A stretch of DNA of 64,000 bases from Argentina anserina (taxonomy: Eukaryota; Streptophyta; Magnoliopsida; Rosales; Rosaceae): assembly GCF_933775445.1 (NCBI RefSeq), contig NC_065873.1, positions 29,388,001 through 29,452,000 on the forward strand, in the 5' to 3' direction. Positions 1 through 12,984 of the stretch are shown one piece after another. Every line of letters begins with the position of its first letter. The stretch's first letter is position 1. The notes under the pieces were generated by a model that saw nothing but the letters and a program-made list of their open reading frames with translations, was not told the DNA's origin and did not search any database. Both the position numbers and the translations under genes were made by a program.

Positions 1-3000
1 ATTTCGAAAATAGTTCTGCCAAGTCTATAGGACAAGGTAGAGGTAACTATACTAAGCATGGAGATAACATAGGTGATGACGAAAGGCTCAATGTAGGCTC
101 AAATGAGGTTCAACTAAGGGGTCCCAAACAGGGCACATATAGGGATACATGGCTGTTTGGCTAAAGTGATGGTAATCCTAGAAATGATCCATAAATCCCT
201 TTCAAAATCAGAGCATTTAATGACTTAAAAGTTTCAACAATCACAAAAGATGAGTTCTAGTAAATTCTAGAGTCCATTAAAAGCTATGGCACATAGTCAT
301 TGAATATGCAAAGAATAATGAGGTTCACAAAACAACCACGAAATTTCATATTATCACTCAAGAAGAAAGCATATATAGGCTCGAAAACTCACAGGTTGTT
401 ATGGACTTAAACTAACCAAACATTTATGTCATATTACATTCAATCAAAATCTCACATGTTCATACCAAATCGACATTATCAATGAAACTTACAATTCAAT
501 TCTTTTAGAATGCGAAACCATCATCTATGCATTTAGAGACAAAATCATCCTAGACTTTAGGGGCATCCTAAGACTCAAAACAACACAATTTTTTTTCGAT
601 TTTTAAAACATTTTTTCGAATTTTTTTCTTTCTTTTTTTTGTTTTTAACATGAAAATAAAGCAAAAATCAGCAAACAATGATCATGCAACCCTACCCCAC
701 ACTTAGAAAATTACATTGTCCTCAATGTAAGCTCAATAATCAGAATGTAATTCATAAGTATAGACTAAGATTACACATCAACACATATACAATTCAACCA
801 TAAGAGTGAAGGGATAAGAAAATTCAAACTCCCGTAGACGACTCCTCCACAGGTACGGTTGAAATGGGTTGCCTCCCATGCATCGCTTAATGTTTATAGT
901 CCTTTAGCCTAGACTCTTCACTTCTTTTTAAGTTGTAGGCCACGCCACTTAGAGTTCTACACCTCCAAATTTGTGCCTCTTTGACTATCAAAACTCAATC
1001 ATGTTCACCCACTCTTAAACTACATCGTATCAAGAAAAAGAACATTAGAAGAGTGAACATGGGAACTCAAAGAATAAGTTAGTATAATGTTAATGATTAA
1101 GTAAAAGTTAGTATAAGTGAAATTAATTGCAAATCATGAATCAAAAGTTAGAGTGTGGTGCAACTCTGCGTCTTACAACACTTGTCGTCCTTCCCAAGTC
1201 ATTGAGAGCTTCAATCAACTGTTAAGAATAGAATTCTCCAACTCTTTCTTAAAATCACTATCTGGCAACTAAGGTATACAAAGACACACAAAATGTTAGA
1301 GATTAAGTATAAAATGAAATAAAAGAAATGTTAGCAATTGAATAGAAATATAGTTAAACTTAAAGACAATTTTTTTTTCTTTTTGTTCGAAATCTACAAA
1401 TGTAAGAGTAATACTAAGTCTAATTGATTTTATTCACACACAATCCTAACTTTTAAGGTACGTGGAGCAGAGGAGCTAACTGTGCAATGGACTGAAATAG
1501 CCCAAGGTAAGGGTCTTGCTTTATCCGATATGCCTTAAAAATTAGAATATTATTTTCTTTTGAAACTATATACATCTATTTATACAAAGTTATTTTCTAA
1601 GTTATAAAGCGAGGTGGACGTGCGGCCTAAGTACGTCGTCTAGACACAAGCTCATTCCTTTGTTTCAGAAGGCTGGATAGCTAGAATCAGAGATAGTCAC
1701 AAGGCAGGACTCATTTGTTGGACACCACGGGGGCCACAACCTCGAAAGGATGCTTTCCCAATCGACTCCATCACCGAGATGTATGTCAGTCTATGGGCCT
1801 CTGAGATCCAATTTTGTAAACCTTGAACCAGGGTAATGAAAATAGCAAGCCCCTTACTCAGCTCGGAATAACTTTGTGTGTTAGACTGCTCGCAAAGTGT
1901 TAATAAAAGCCGCCCACAACCCCAAGTGACCTTTGCAAGGTACAAATGGAGGGTTAAGGCTAATATTAACAAAATGGACTTTACCTATTCCGTTCACCTT
2001 ATAACTTACAATAAACTAAGCATAAATAAACATTTAGCTTCCTTAAAAATATAACTAAGTGTAACAAGTATCCTATATGTATACTACTACAACAAGGAAA
2101 CAAATAACAACTTCTTAACAAACACAAACTCTATCACAAATACAAGATTTAAGAATTCAAATTTTTTAAATATTTTCGGGTTACTGTTCACAGACATACT
2201 ATTTACGATTACTGTTCACATATACATATTAACCAAAATACAATTATACAATTCACAATATAGCACAAAATTAACACTTCAAAGCATTGAGAATTAATCA
2301 ATTCCCCGGCAACGGCGCCAAAATGATAGAGCGTTCGTTTAGAACGTCTATAAAATACCCTGAAAAACATCATCGTTAGTATAGAATAAGCAGGGATCGT
2401 TCAGTCCGGGGAATCAAAAGGGCCTCAACACTTATCATGTTATTGGGGGATTTGATTTGGATTCTAAAACTACAACTGAAAATAAATCCTAAATTACTTA
2501 TATACAATTGATCAACCATTCATCACATAACCAAAACACGAATTCTACTCAAGAAACATGTATGACATGCATAGAACAACATATAGGCAGCAAGTATTTT
2601 CGATTCTTCTTAAGTCCATTTCAATTCCAATTCTAATTAGAGTCCGAAGCGGTTCATCTAATCGTTAAGACTTCTTAATTATTTAGAATCAACGAAGCGT
2701 TCAATCCTAAACATATGCTAAAGAGAGTTCAACTTCACGAAGCGTATTAGTTAAACACAAAGAAGCACATAAACACATTAAGTCGAATTGGAGACATATA
2801 AACATGCATGGCGTCACTCATCATGTTTAAACATGCAAATTCCTAGAACTATCACAGCCCTATATAAGTAGCAATAATTGAGACACGAAGCGCATAACTC
2901 GATTAAATACTACTTTGGTGAATGAAATCGCAACCCAAGAAGAGCCATGGCCGTGGCTTTCTCAAGCATTGATTTAGATGCACAAGTTCAAGAAATAAAT

Positions 3001-4932
3001 CGAAATAAAACCTAAAAACAATTCGGAAACCTACTGCCCATAGATGCTACACACGACATACACACATATTTCATGAGTTCATGCAATCAAACATAAAACC
3101 AAAGAAGTCTGAAATTATGTTCTTCATATATGAAACCGAAAACAACATTTAAGAATTTATACAATAAATTCGAAAATATCATAAAATAAAAAGAAAGATT
3201 ACAAGCCATGGATGAATCACACATTTGAAACCTTCTAGGATGAAGCAAGGATGAATTCGGATTTGGAGAGGCAAGAAGATGAGCACGGCTTGGTGGAGAT
3301 GGATGAAGTTTTTGGCTTGTAATTTTCTGGATATTTGGGCAGAATTTCGGCTTTGTTTATGAGAGAATGGAGATCGTGAATTGTGAGGGAGGCCATGCCT
3401 TTTATAGAGGAAGGAGGAGAGGAGGGGCTGCTAGGGTTTTGAATTGGCTGATCCATGTATTTCCTATGTTTTCTTTTCTTTCCTTCTCAATTGAATGATG
3501 ATCATCTTTGTTGTTCACATGCATTCTCCCTTCTTCTAGACCACATGCATTCTTCAGAATTATCTCTTTGTTCTCTCCTTCCTTTTTCTTCTTTTGTTTC
3601 CTTCTTTTCTTATTTTTTCCATTTAATAGCCGGATGAACCTTCCCTCCTTTGAGGCTGCATACTTATTCATTTTCATCTTATTCAGAAACTAAATTACTT
3701 CTTTCCTTTTTCTCCTTTTGTTTCCTTCTTCTCCTCTTTCTTTCCATAATTTCCAAGTCATTATCTCACATTTAATTCTGAAAATAAGGAAAGGAAATAA
3801 TAAATATAAATCACATATGTTACAGAAATATCGAATAATAAAAATCCTAACCAAACTAGGTTTCCTAGTTCGACAAGGAATACTACTCTATAGCACTCTC
3901 GACAATTTCTGCATTTTACACCCGTTTTAGCACTAAAAGGTAATGAACGTCACTAAAGACTCCTAACTCGACTCAATGACTCTATACTACAATAATAAGG
4001 GCTAAGTAAAGTACGGATGGAGGTAAAAGCATGTTAAGAACGTCGCACAAAGTGCTCCTATCAACTACCCCACACTTGGCTTTTGCTAGTCCCTTAGCAA
4101 AACAAAACAAAACAACACAAAACTCTATTGCCCCTAAATGATTGTCTCAGAATCTCAAAACACATAGCTTTCAAGTTTAAGCATCTGCATGTAAGCACAT
4201 AAATTCAAAGTTTCATAAACATGTTTCATGGTATGAATAAGTAAGAAATGAGACAATAAGCATATAACATGTTTAGTTAATCCAATCCTCCTCACAAGGC
4301 ATACTCTCTTCTTTTCACTCAGATTCATGGTTATGATTCATACACAAGTATATGCAAGAGAAAGGATAATAAAGCATGAAATAGCTTGCATATTTCATCA
4401 AATGAAAGCTCTTTGTGAATAACAAAAGGAAAACCTCATTTAACAACTAAGTGCACAAATGGACCAAAACCATATGCTCAACTCTTGTGATCATCTCCAC
4501 AAACCAAGATTTGCTCGTTTTAAGAATCATTAGGATCATTATACAAGGTGAATGTTTAGGCTTAGGTAAAGGCATGGAATATCAAGGAATTACAAAGGTA
4601 ATCCTATAGACTTAGCAGAGTAAACACCATCCTTATGACACCACACACCATCAATGACCAAATATAACAAGTTGGGCCCAATCATCATTTCTACCACAAA
4701 GTGAACATGGACAAAGGTCAAATACACATTTGTAGACCTTCAATTTCAACTCAACTCCATATCACAAATGGAAGACAACATCTTTTCTTCTCTTTTTCTT
4801 GTATTGCCGAATTTATCATTTTTTTCTTTTTGTTCATCTCTTTTTTTTTCGGCATGCTTAAAAGCTTATTCATTTTCATTTTTTTTTCATGTCTTCCACC
4901 CCACACTTATTTAAAAGCTTATTCATTTTCAT
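1..4932 (-). mobile_element. Non-autonomous Ty3/gypsy (Tat-like) remnants
   Basis: AT-rich, gene-free DNA carrying several short signatures of Tat/Athila-type gypsy elements, all in one orientation (element on the minus strand). These are CCCGGCAACGGCGCCAAAA near 2306-2324, GGTTGCCTCCCATGCA near 868, and the CCCCACACTT pattern near 697, 4069 and 4900. The last is followed near 4080 by the typical stretch running into CTAGTCCCTTAGCAAAAC. No gag or pol frame is recognisable on either strand, so this is LARD-like or solo debris, possibly of more than one insertion. I could not pair two LTRs or find target duplications by eye. The short open frames here (for example 1697-1972 and 3402-3677) show no family features and are not called. 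Confidence 0.55.
4858..4932. repeat. 22-bp direct repeat at the gypsy/copia junction
   Basis: The 22-bp word TTAAAAGCTTATTCATTTTCAT-like occurs at 4858-4879 and again at 4911-4932, with a 53-bp period. It sits immediately left of the point where copia coding homology begins (about 4990). It may be replication slippage or the scar of the truncation. Confidence 0.6.
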
Positions 4933-4989
4933 AATCTTCCTGCCCGTGTTTTCGGTTGTGTTGCTTTTGTCCATCTTCCAAAACACCAG

Positions 4990-7164
4990 AGATCTAAGTT
5001 GGATGCCCGGGCCGTTAAATGTGTGTTTGTTGGGTATGGTGGACATCAGAAAGGATACCGGTGCTATCATCCGCCTACCGGAAAGTACTATGTCACTATG
5101 GATGTTACTTTCTTTGAAGACATGAGTTATTTTCCCTCTTCTGATACTACTCTTCAGGGGGAGAATTCATATTTTGAAGAGATGTATCTTGGAGAGGGGG
5201 AGACAAGAAAGCCAAAAGATATGGTGACAGGATCAATTGAGATCACCAATGTGTCTGCTATACAAGCACCACCGGGTGATTCCGGTATAGTCACTCCAGA
5301 GATTCAAGTGCCAGAAGATGACCACACAACTGCCCCTCATGTCTCTCGTACTACTGTTTCTACACCTGACCAATTAACTCCTGGTACGGAAGATCACTCC
5401 TCTGAGGTTAGTCATTCTATTGGGACTAATACTAGTGAGGCTAATATGAGACAATATGTCCTGCCAGATAGGTCTACTCGGGGTCAGCCAATAAAGAAAT
5501 ATGAACCTACCCTTCAGGCTAAAACTAAGTACCCTGTGGTAAATTTTATGTCTACCAAAAGATTGTCTAAGTCATATGAATCATTTGTGAATCAAATATC
5601 TACTGTATCAGTACCTAATAAAGTGCAGGATGCATTGAGAGACCCAAAATGGATGAAAGCAATGGAAGAAGAGATGGAAGAAGAGATGGAAGCATTACAA
5701 AAGAACAATACTTGGGAGCTTGTATTTCCACCACATAGCAAGAAGACTGTGGGATGTCGTTGGGTGTTCACAGTGAAGCATAATCCAGATGGGTCAGTGA
5801 GCCGGTATAAAGCACGCCTAGTAGCAAAATGGTTCACCCAGACATATGGCATAGACTATGATGAGACATTTGCGCCTGTTGCAAAAATAAACACTATTCG
5901 GGTATTACTTTCTCTTGCTGCTAACTTAAACTGGCCATTTAGACAGTTTGATGTTAAAAATGCATTCCTTCATGGAGACCTTGTAGAAGAAGTGTACATG
6001 GATCTTCCGCCGGGGTATGCGACCGCTTCTCCAAGTAACTTTGTATGCAGATTGAGAAAATCTTTGTATGGTCTTAAACAGTCACCTCGTGCTTGGTTTG
6101 GAAGATTCTCACAATTCATGAGGAGAATTGGCTACAAACAGAGTAATTCAGACCATACGTTATTTCTCAGACATCAACAAGGAAAAGTAACAGCTCTAAT
6201 TATATATGTTGATGATATGGTAGTTACTCGGAACGATACTGTTGAGGTGGATAAATTACAAAAACAGCTAGCCACAGAGTTTGAGATGAAAGACCTAGGT
6301 ACACTCAAGTACTTCTTGGGTATTGAGGTAGCCCGGGGAAGTGATGGTATTTATCTGTGTCAGAGGAAGTATATCCTTGACCTACTAACAGAGACCGGTA
6401 TGCTGGATTACACTCCCATTGATACTCCTATCGAGCAGAACCATCGGTTAGCAGAGTACCCAGATCAAGTGCCCACCGACAAAACTCGTTATCAGAGACT
6501 AGTTGGACGCTTGATTTATTTGTCACATACCAGACCAGATGTTGCCTATGCAGTAAGTGTAGTAAGTCAGTTCATGCATAATCCAAGTATGGATCACATG
6601 GATGCTGTTGTGAGGATTTTGAGGTACTTGAAGTCAGCTCCAGGGAGAGGAGTAATGTTTTCAAATCACAACAATATCCTTGAGGTGTGTGGCTTCACAG
6701 ATGCAGACTGGGCTGGAAATATTACAGATCGAAGGTCCACATCAGGATACTTTACATTTGTTGGGGGTAATCTTGTTACATGGAAGAGTAAGAAATAAAA
6801 AGTGGTAGCTCGATCTAGTGCTGAAGCAGAATACAGAGGTATGGCTCAGGGAGTGTGTGAATTATTATGGCTTAGACATTTGCTACAAGATTTGGGTATT
6901 AAGCCTACGTGTACTATGCAGTTGTACTGTGACAACAAGACATCTATTGATATTTCCCAGAATCCTGTGCAACATGATCGTACAAAACACGTGGAAGTTG
7001 ATTATCACTTTATAAAAGAGAAACTAGACGCAAAAATCATCAGTTTTCCTTTTGTTCCTACAGAAGAGCAACTTGCAGATATGCTCATAAAATGAGTGTC
7101 TAAAAAGGCATTTTATGATTCACTTAGCAAGTTGGGCATGGTTGATATGTATGCACCAACTTGA
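4990..7164 (+). pseudogene. 5'-truncated Ty1/copia pol (integrase end, RT, RNase H)
   Basis: One frame runs from about 4990 to a natural stop at 7162-7164. It encodes the end of the integrase region (LDARAVKCVFVGYG), then a copia reverse transcriptase with the YVDDM catalytic core (around 6205-6222), then RNase H (FTDADWAGN; ARSSAEAEYRG). The frame is broken by two in-frame stops: TAA at 6796-6798, inside the conserved WKSKK..VVARSS stretch, and TGA at 7093-7095, after ADMLIK. No frameshifts were seen. Gag, protease and most of integrase are missing and no left LTR was found, so the copy is 5'-truncated. Such elements would otherwise supply RT and integrase for their own transposition. The small number of lesions suggests fairly recent inactivation. 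Confidence 0.9.
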
Positions 7165-7171
7165 GGGGGAG

Positions 7172-7352
7172 TGTTGGCGTGAATCACGGAGGAGTTTAGG
7201 AAAGATAATGGAGGAATTTAATTACTTTTTTGATTATATATAGGATATCATGTATAGATCGATTGATGAAGAAGTGTAATTCAAGTTGTGTAAAACACTT
7301 TTCCTCTATTGTGTCGTTGATGATTGGATCTAATCTATCTAATTTCAACGAT
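7172..7352 (+). mobile_element. 3' LTR of the truncated copia element (right end approximate)
   Basis: A polypurine tract (TTGAGGGGGAG, 7161-7171) precedes TGTTGGCGTGAATCACGG, the expected start of a copia 3' LTR. The right border is set at TTTCAACG around 7352, where a diverged terminal CA would fall. No second copy of this LTR lies in the window, so the end cannot be fixed by comparison. Confidence 0.65.
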
Positions 7353-8197
7353 CGAGACAATCAAAGAATATGAATATTCTTAAATCTAAAGCTAGTAAAC
7401 GATCGATTAAGCAGTGCGTACCGGGAACGAAAACTTGAACAAAATACTTGCTCGATATATGTTGCATGTACAGGGCTAGGTGCCTCCGGCGGTTTCCGTT
7501 TATCTTCAAGAAAGAATTGGCAAGATCGATCGACTAGACTGACTAGAGTACTAGGCGACATGAAGTTGGATCCTGAACATAATACATAATCCATGCGTAT
7601 TGTTATTAGTACTAGGACCTATATTTTATCTGATGTAGCTGGCATTGTTTGTGATTTCAAATAAATTAACGGTTGCCACGAAATAGATCGACTAATATGT
7701 TGGGAAAGATCGAGGTCTGTCTATATAAGAGGAAACTCTAACCGGGTCATGGGCTATGGGTGGAGCCAGCTATGGACGAATGCTGGCCCATCTCTATAGT
7801 GAAGTGTCTAGATTACGCATGATTATTTAATTGTGCGCTCACTAAATACTATATGATATCATTCATTAGTAGAAAAAGTAGTGATAAATTATGTACTTAA
7901 AACATTCATCCTACGATTCTAACTTCTTAAGTCTTAACCTTAGGTTATCGTTTGTCCAAAAATTAAGCTCAAGTTATCATTTCTAGCATAGCAATAGCCA
8001 CATTTTTGACTAAAACTATTAATTTTTCTCTTCTGCTAAACTAAGAAAATGACATCTCTCTCATCTTCTTATTTACTGTTGTAATGGTTGGAGACCAGCT
8101 CCTCAAATCCTCATATTCATCTATAGTAAGTAAGTCACTATCCCTCATATTTATATTATTCACCTGATAAATATCTTCCACGTCAGAAACCACCATT

Positions 8198-8248
8198 ATT
8201 TCAACAATTTGGTCTCATATGTATATATGGGGACAAAATTGTTGAAAT
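8198..8248. repeat. Inverted repeat / hairpin
   Basis: ATTTCAACAATTTGGTC at 8198-8214 pairs with GACAAAATTGTTGAAAT at 8232-8248 with one mismatch around a 17-base loop. It is long enough to form a stem in RNA or to be the core of a small palindromic element. No target duplication was recognised. Confidence 0.6.
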
Positions 8249-9345
8249 ATATTGTTCTGAGTTGGTGTAAAGAATGTAATTAATAATTATACCAGTGTTG
8301 TAAATTAGAAATTAAATATTGTGTTCATTAATCAGAAAAATAGTTATTTTGGTTTGTATTTTTTTTTTCTTAGCCCCACTGGTGAATAATTCTCCCTCCG
8401 CCACTCATGGCTGACCAACCTTATCTGTGTCTCGAATCAAAAATCAACTCAATATGCACATGTGAATGTGTGATACAGCTTTGACGTAATTAACCTCGAC
8501 GTCGGCAAGACAATTCAATTTTTTATTTTCTTTGATTGTTAGCTAATAAGTAATAACAGAGACTTAGAGCAGAGAGACATTTCACTTTCTTTAGTTTTCG
8601 ACAAAATATCCTTCGATCATATCATCATGGTTTGTTCAAATGATCGATTAAAACTTCTTCTTATAATTGATTTTAAATTCAACTAAGAAAATATATGGAA
8701 ATGATTCGATCGACTTAGAACTCGACTTAAGAACAACTTGGCTACATGGTTTCAAGGCATCCACGTACATTCTTCGTCTTCAGACCAAAGTAGGACTCAT
8801 AGCGATTTGGTTACTTGTACTTGTTTCCATTCCCGTGATTGCAATGACATGCATATCGATTTGGTTTGATATAAAGAGATGCACTCCAGTAACCTAAACA
8901 TACAAACAGATACTTCCCTCTACCTATTTATGAGTATTCCATGTTGCAGCTAACTGATGATATATGGCTCATAATTCAGCTGGTGAGTGGACCCTTGTGT
9001 TTGAGACTTGAGTAACCTTCCAAGCAATCCCCATAAAATCGATTCATTCCTGTCAAATCAAGGAATTAAAACCAAATGAATAGATTGGAACCACTGCCAC
9101 ATGATTAAGCAACAAATGGGCTAACATGTATACCTAATGGCATGATTGTAGACCTCCATCATTTGCAAAGTAAATGAAGAAATAATAAGATGATTAATTA
9201 TCTCCCCATCTTCTCCATGCAATTTAAACATCAACCCCGTTTAATAAATTAGTCAATTCACTTGCAATTTAGTGCGTATAGATACTACGATCGATATGGG
9301 TGGTACTAAAAAATTGAGAGTGAGATCGAGATGATCGATGGATAC

Positions 9346-9389
9346 TGGATAGGTCATATGTTTTTTTTTTGAACAGATGGATAGGTCAT
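9346..9389 (-). mobile_element. Poly(A)-tailed micro-retroinsertion with 12-bp TSD
   Basis: TGGATAGGTCAT occurs at 9346-9357 and 9378-9389, flanking a 20-bp insert that is mostly poly(T) followed by GAACA. Read on the minus strand it is a very short head followed by a poly(A) tail. This is what a severely 5'-truncated SINE or LINE insertion leaves behind. Confidence 0.6.
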
Positions 9390-10326
9390 CTGTGTTTTGA
9401 TAGTGGCCTAATCCAGTGCGATGATTGCTTTCTTAATTAGAAAACCTCCATAATTAGCTTCAGCTAGCCATGCATGCATTTTAACTTCCACAGTTAACGA
9501 AACACTTTGATCCGAGGGAAGCTCGGAAAAATGGACGTCCACACGTGCGAGCGTGACTGTTGCCGGCGATCTGGCTCACACGAGCTCGTCTGCCTAGAAA
9601 TATTCCTCGGCTGGGTTCCCAACACAATCAAATTCATCTTTTTTATTTTATATTTTATTCCTACCTGTGAATTTTTAATATTGGAGATTTGACCAAAACG
9701 ACCCTCTTACGAGCCAAAGATCCGAGGCTCGCACGTGTTGTACTGGAGAGGAATGGTGTGTGCTTTCGGCTCCCTGTCAACCTCTTCGTGGACCGGAAGA
9801 CGTTGATCCACTTAGTTTAGTTTTATCTGTTTGGAGCTCGCTTGACCTGTTTTCTTTTTTGTTTCTTTTAGTTTAATGGCATGACGTTACTCTCTATTGA
9901 AAATATATTGGAATACAACTTCATAGGCTATGGTATAAGACTATAAGTGAACCATGTAAAACTCCGAAGAAGTTCAATACAAGCTCTCTTATAGATAATT
10001 TCCTAAGAGGAAAATCTTAATATAAAATTGAATCAGAACTTAATATAATAGATAACAATGTTACATATTGTTGAAATATCCTCCTGAACCATCATACATG
10101 ACCACATATGCAATCACCAATGGCTCGGATCCCACGCTCGAGCCCACGAGTGAATGAGTCTAAAGAACAAGACCCAAATCACCATATTCAGGTCTGCAAC
10201 AGCTAAAGTCCGAAGATTAGTCCAAATGCTTTTCGCACCCAGATCAGACTATCCAGTACCTTGTGCTGTCATACTAGGTGCCAGCCTGTGCCGAGAGGAG
10301 CCAGACAAATCACACGGAATACTCCA

Positions 10327-10357
10327 CTCGTCCTCGTCCTCGTCCTCGTCCTCGTCA
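10327..10357. repeat. TCGTCC hexanucleotide microsatellite
   Basis: About five tandem TCGTCC units in otherwise unremarkable intergenic DNA. The two short open frames crossing it owe their length to the repeat. Confidence 0.85.
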
Positions 10358-10748
10358 TAACAACCCTAGATTTGACAACTTTGGTGGTGGTGCTGTCTGA
10401 CCAGTGTGTCGTTGAAGAAGAGATACTAAACCCTCTCCTCTCAGCCGTAAGAACCAGCCAACTCATCTTCAACCAAACTTAGGAACCCGATACTGATAAC
10501 TGATAAGGGAACCCATAACAGACCTACACCTGTTTTTATTTCATTAATATTAAGTAAACTTATCCTGAAATTATTTTCTTAGTTTCAGTTTCATTTTAAG
10601 TATGTGTCATAATCGAGAAATAAACAAAAACCAGTATATGGTCAAGTGATTTATTTTTATAATTATATGTACTCTCCAACCCACTAGTTTAATAATGTAA
10701 AAAAAAAAGTAGATGGTAAACACCAATAATCTCATATTTATCTATAAG

Positions 10749-10932
10749 TGTTCCGGGAGAATTACTATTCTACCCTTATGTGTGTCTTAGCCTAATAGGT
10801 TTCCTGTTAGGAGATAGATTAGCATCTCCGTAATAGATTAGGACTCCGAATCCTACGGGATTGTGGTTTTGTAATGCCTATATATAGGCCCCCATATCAT
10901 TCAATAATACACAATTATTTCATCCTGAAACA
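10749..10932 (+). repeat. 5' LTR of the copia element
   Basis: 184 bp, TGTTCCGGGAG to CTGAAACA. It holds the perfect 14-bp palindrome GCCTATATATAGGC (10876-10889), a likely TATA box for element transcription. It matches the right LTR except for C versus A and G versus A in the first half. Confidence 0.95.
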
Positions 10933-11089
10933 CGTTATCAGCACGTTGCTCTAAAACCCTGAACTTTTAGAGCCCTATTTTTTTTTCTCTCTCTCTCTCC
11001 TCCGCCGGCCGCCGTCGATTCCAAGCTCCGGCATCTCCTCGCCGACGCACCTCCTGCAGCCGCCGCAACGCAGCCCCGCGCGCAGCCCC

Positions 11090-11345
11090 TGCATGCACGC
11101 ACGCAGCCCCTGCATGCACGCACGCAGCCCCTGCACGCTGCCCCCGCAGCCCCTGCACGCTGCCCCCGCAGCCCCGCGCGCAGCCCCTGCACGCTGCCCC
11201 CGCAGCCCCGCGCGCAGCCCCTGCACGCTGCCCCCGCAGCCCCGCGCGCAGCCCCCGCACGATGCCCCCGCAGCCCCGCGCGCAGCCCCCGCACGATGCC
11301 CCCGCGCGCTGCCCCTGCACGCTGCCCCCGCAGCCCCGCACGCTG
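11090..11345. repeat. GC-rich minisatellite (34-bp unit) in the copia leader
   Basis: From about 11132 a 34-bp unit (TGCACGCTGCCCCCGCAGCC followed by CCGCGCGCAGCCCC) repeats, with two shorter partial units. It is preceded by about two copies of a 21-bp unit containing TGCATGCACGCACGCAGCCC. Because 34 is not a multiple of three and the unit lacks stops, several frames on both strands stay open for 150-190 codons. These proline/alanine- or glycine/arginine-rich frames are artefacts of the repeat and are not genes. Confidence 0.85.
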
Positions 11346-12984
11346 CCCTGCCCTGCAGCCCCTGCGACCCCCCCTGCTGCCCCTGCACGCAGCCCCGCAG
11401 GGTATCCTCCGCATTCGCTCCGCAAAAACATCTTTTTGCCCCGACAAACCCCGCATCAGAGGATTCAAAATTGCTCCTCCCGCATATATACGCAATGAAC
11501 GCGAACTGCACAAGCAAACTCTTCGCTCAAGAGAAGCTACTCCCGTCTTCTCTACCCATTTGGGCCTTTAAACTATTTCTCTTTTTTCCTTTTTCTTTTC
11601 CTATTGCTTATTAAATCATTTATTTGCACGTTTTCGTTTTCTAACTCTGTTTCGCGTGCTTGCATAGGAAAAGTGATTACTCGTCGTACTATGGTGATGA
11701 CATTCATGCCGAGATGGACGATACTTTTGCCATCTACATACGATTTCGATCGTATCCTCTCAAGATTTTTATGTCATCGGACGAAGATCGAAAAGGAATT
11801 CAACAAGCAACTTCATGCATGACGATCGATTTGCAGAGCAATTTACTTATATGCGGTCTATTTGGCAGACCAACAAGTATGTTTTTCTTAAAGTTGCTGC
11901 TTTTGAAGATATATATATAAATTATCGGGCGCTATTAGCCTTTTTCATGTCTTCTTTTCCGGCCTTTCTTATAACGCCGATGAGACCAAAGAGGGATATG
12001 ATTCCCCTCTTGGTCGACGTTTTTCGTGTGACGGTCCTGGGGGAGTCACGTTATTATTTAAAAAGGAAGATATCGATTTCGTGTGGTCGCCTGAGTGCAC
12101 CGCTGTTTTGGGTGCGATCATGAGAATCGCCGATATGCATCGATTATTTTGTGACCATATACATCACAACCCTTCTAATTCCGGTTACATACTTGAATAT
12201 TTCGATTATTCGAACCCTATACAACCCTCGTTTCTTATGGATGCGTCGCGATCGCGACTGTTATTTGAATGTTTGAGTTTTCTTAAACTCATGTCTATAA
12301 ACGATAATCCCAAGGTCTACGTACTCATTTATTTGAGTTGATTCATTACTCTGATGCAGCACTATTTGCTGACAAAAGATCCCAAAAATAAAGAATTATA
12401 TGGGACACATTTAAAGTGATTTAATGAACGTCTATGACGTTGTATTATCAGAGTTGACCTTGATGCATACTCCACATCCAAGAAACGCATGCCCTTTTTG
12501 GCACCTGTATCTATTTCTTGAGGGAATTTTGGAGATGGAAAAGTAACATTCTTCCATTCTCAAGTAAGCAAACATTTTTGAGCCTCAGGCTAAGGCTCCG
12601 CCCAATCCGATATGCAAGATTTTGTTGCTACGGACTTTTGATTAGTCACTCTATTTTGACTATGTCTTCTGCTTACTATTTTTCAAGTATGACGTTGGCA
12701 TTGCCATGATTATTGCTCGACTTTATCCTAAGTCGTCTATTGGAATTGGAAGCTTGTTTGTGTTGTATTAAATATTGGCATATTCTATAAAATTTCTCGT
12801 TTTTCTTGGACTTGTGAGAATTTTATTTGCCTTGACTTAGCATGCATGGTCAACGTTTACAACTCACGTGGTTTTTAAATTGGCCGCTTTTGGGTTACAT
12901 GGGACCCCAATAGCACTACATTGTGATTTTGGACTTTGAAATTTGGAAAACGGACCTCGGAACGTCAAAATTGACGTCGTTTTT

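Larger units (their letters stand above)
7353..10743. other. Gene-free stretch
   Basis: AT-rich intergenic DNA with no coding region I can support. It holds a 17-bp-arm hairpin (8198-8248), a poly(T) micro-insertion with a 12-bp duplication (9346-9389) and a TCGTCC hexamer repeat (10327-10357). Short frames such as 8667-8897 and 9507-9692 have no recognisable domain. Confidence 0.6.

Noticed and set aside
1697..3693. Several frames of 60-91 aa in the gypsy remnant
   Set aside because: No domain, no conserved start context, AT-rich element DNA.
10938..11517. Three overlapping minus-strand frames of 154-191 aa, Gly/Arg/Ala-rich
   Set aside because: They exist only because the 34-bp GC-rich repeat lacks stops in several frames. 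They lie in the leader of a copia element.
11604..12341. Plus-strand frames of 72-102 aa in the gag region of the copia element
   Set aside because: Overlapping frames broken by stops and without recognisable gag or zinc-knuckle motifs; decayed element DNA.
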